From the NCBI GenBank assembly GCA_051881655.1, contig JBJEQH010000226.1:1-6028 (forward strand): 6,028 nt of DNA, given 5' to 3'. Under the pieces are notes generated by a model, which was not told the origin of the DNA, searched no databases, and worked only from the letters and a program-made list of their open reading frames with translations. Below, in pieces: positions 5,472 through 6,028 of the stretch. The number at the start of each line of letters is the position of its first letter. Position 1 is the first letter of the stretch. The stretch comes from Heritagella sp051881655. GTDB lineage: Bacteria > Bacillota > Clostridia > Oscillospirales > Acutalibacteraceae. Made by a program: the position numbers and the translations under genes.

Positions 5472-5949
5472 GAAAAAGTATCGGTTGAGCGGTTTTCCCG
5501 AGGGGCTTCCCCTGCTTCGCAGAAGCCTTCAGGAACAGGGATATCTGGCGGTCCGGCCGGCGGTGCGGATCCGCCGGGAAACTGGGGAAGAGGGGATTTC
5601 CTACGTGCTGTGCATTAAGGGGGCGGGAACCCTGGTGCGCGAAGAAGTGGAGGTGATGCTGACCCGGGAAAAGTTTGAAAAGCTGGAAGCCATGCTCTGT
5701 GGCCCCCTGATCCGAAAGGACTACCGCGTGTACGCCCTGCCGGACGGGCACCGGCTGGAGTGCAGCCAGGTGGATGCGGGAACGGAAAACAGCTTTTATT
5801 ATGCCGAAGTGGAGTTTTCCTCCCGGGAAGAAGCCGAATCGTTTCAGGCTCCCGACTGTGTCGGAGAGGACATCACCGAGAAACAGGGCGTGAGTATGAG
5901 CCATTTTTGGCAATCTACCCGAGTGGAGAGAGGGAAATTCGTGCTATAA
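5461..5949 (+). CDS. CYTH domain protein (triphosphate tunnel metalloenzyme family)
   Basis: This 162-residue single-domain protein belongs to the CYTH fold, a beta tunnel that binds triphosphate compounds with divalent metal. Members include inorganic triphosphatases, thiamine triphosphatases and class IV adenylate cyclases. The hallmark N-terminal ExExK is present as Glu2, Glu4 and Lys6 (MEIEKKYR). Further expected charged tunnel residues are Arg36 and Arg38 in VRIRRE, Lys53 in CIKG, Glu62 and Glu64 in REEVEV, Arg85 and Arg89 in RKDYRVY, and Glu116 and Glu118 in YAEVEF. The C-terminal GEDITEK matches the usual G-x-D-[VI]-T turn. No key residue appears lost, so it is probably active, most likely as a triphosphatase, although substrate cannot be told from the fold. 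It is slightly shorter than many relatives (about 180-190). It is co-transcribed with the GNAT gene. Confidence 0.9.
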   Translation: MEIEKKYRLSGFPEGLPLLRRSLQEQGYLAVRPAVRIRRETGEEGISYVLCIKGAGTLVREEVEVMLTREKFEKLEAMLCGPLIRKDYRVYALPDGHRLECSQVDAGTENSFYYAEVEFSSREEAESFQAPDCVGEDITEKQGVSMSHFWQSTRVERGKFVL

Positions 5950-5975
5950 GGAGAAATGCGTTCTAATTAAGGAAA

Positions 5976-6028
5976 ATGAGGACGTTTTTTCTAAATTGCT
6001 CTTTACAAGACAGGGAAAAATGTATAAA
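5976..6028 (+). other. Tail region: open frame running off the window and possible promoter at 6002-6028
   Basis: After the CYTH stop, ATG 5976 opens a frame (MRTFFLNC...) that stays open to the edge, but AAGGA is only 2 bases before it, too close for a normal start. TTTACA (6002-6007) and TATAAA (6023-6028) are spaced by 15 bases, short of the ideal 17, and could be a promoter for a gene beyond the window. No terminator stem follows the CYTH gene; the T run at 5985-5990 has only a poor AT stem. Confidence 0.25.

Noticed and set aside
5068..5913. 281-codon open frame on the minus strand
   Set aside because: It is antisense to the GNAT and CYTH genes, both of which have clear motifs and ribosome sites. 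The translation is rich in Pro, Arg and Gly with no domain character.

Overview
The window looks like a low-to-mid GC Gram-positive chromosome, most likely a gut-type member of the Clostridia (Oscillospiraceae/Lachnospiraceae-like). The reasons are a sortase-type surface protein built of isopeptide-forming pilin folds, purine-rich Shine-Dalgarno sites, extended -10 promoters and a Firmicutes-type PepF. The genus cannot be fixed from this sequence.

Layout. (1) Positions 1-2570, plus strand: the 3' part of a large modular wall-anchored surface protein (fimbrial/pilin-like adhesin). The gene enters from the left edge. The visible part has a streptococcal-pilin-type isopeptide domain, then six immunoglobulin-like Cna-B/SpaA-type modules in the order A-B-A-S-B-A, then an unusual sorting signal without proline, a membrane helix and a basic tail. 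(2) Positions 2571-3028: a convergent intergenic region with no convincing protein gene. It is dense in inverted repeats: a classical terminator right after the adhesin, a second very strong 21-bp hairpin, and smaller foldable segments between and after them. (3) Positions 3029-4822, minus strand: full-length oligoendopeptidase F (pepF, M3B zinc metallopeptidase). (4) Positions 4823-4967: a compact divergent promoter region. (5) Positions 4968-5949, plus strand: a two-gene operon with an 11-bp overlap, encoding a GNAT acetyltransferase resembling spermidine/spermine N1-acetyltransferases and a CYTH (triphosphate tunnel) protein. (6) Positions 5950-6028: a leader-like tail with a possible promoter at the edge.

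How the genes work together. The adhesin is a surface structure unit that would depend on a sortase encoded elsewhere. PepF and the GNAT-CYTH operon are ordinary cytoplasmic housekeeping or accessory functions: peptide degradation, acetylation of a small amine, and triphosphate hydrolysis or binding. Nothing links the adhesin to the other three genes functionally. I see no CRISPR array, tRNA, rRNA, insertion sequence or defence system. The parts most worth a second look are the modular isopeptide chain with its non-canonical anchor and the structured intergenic region.
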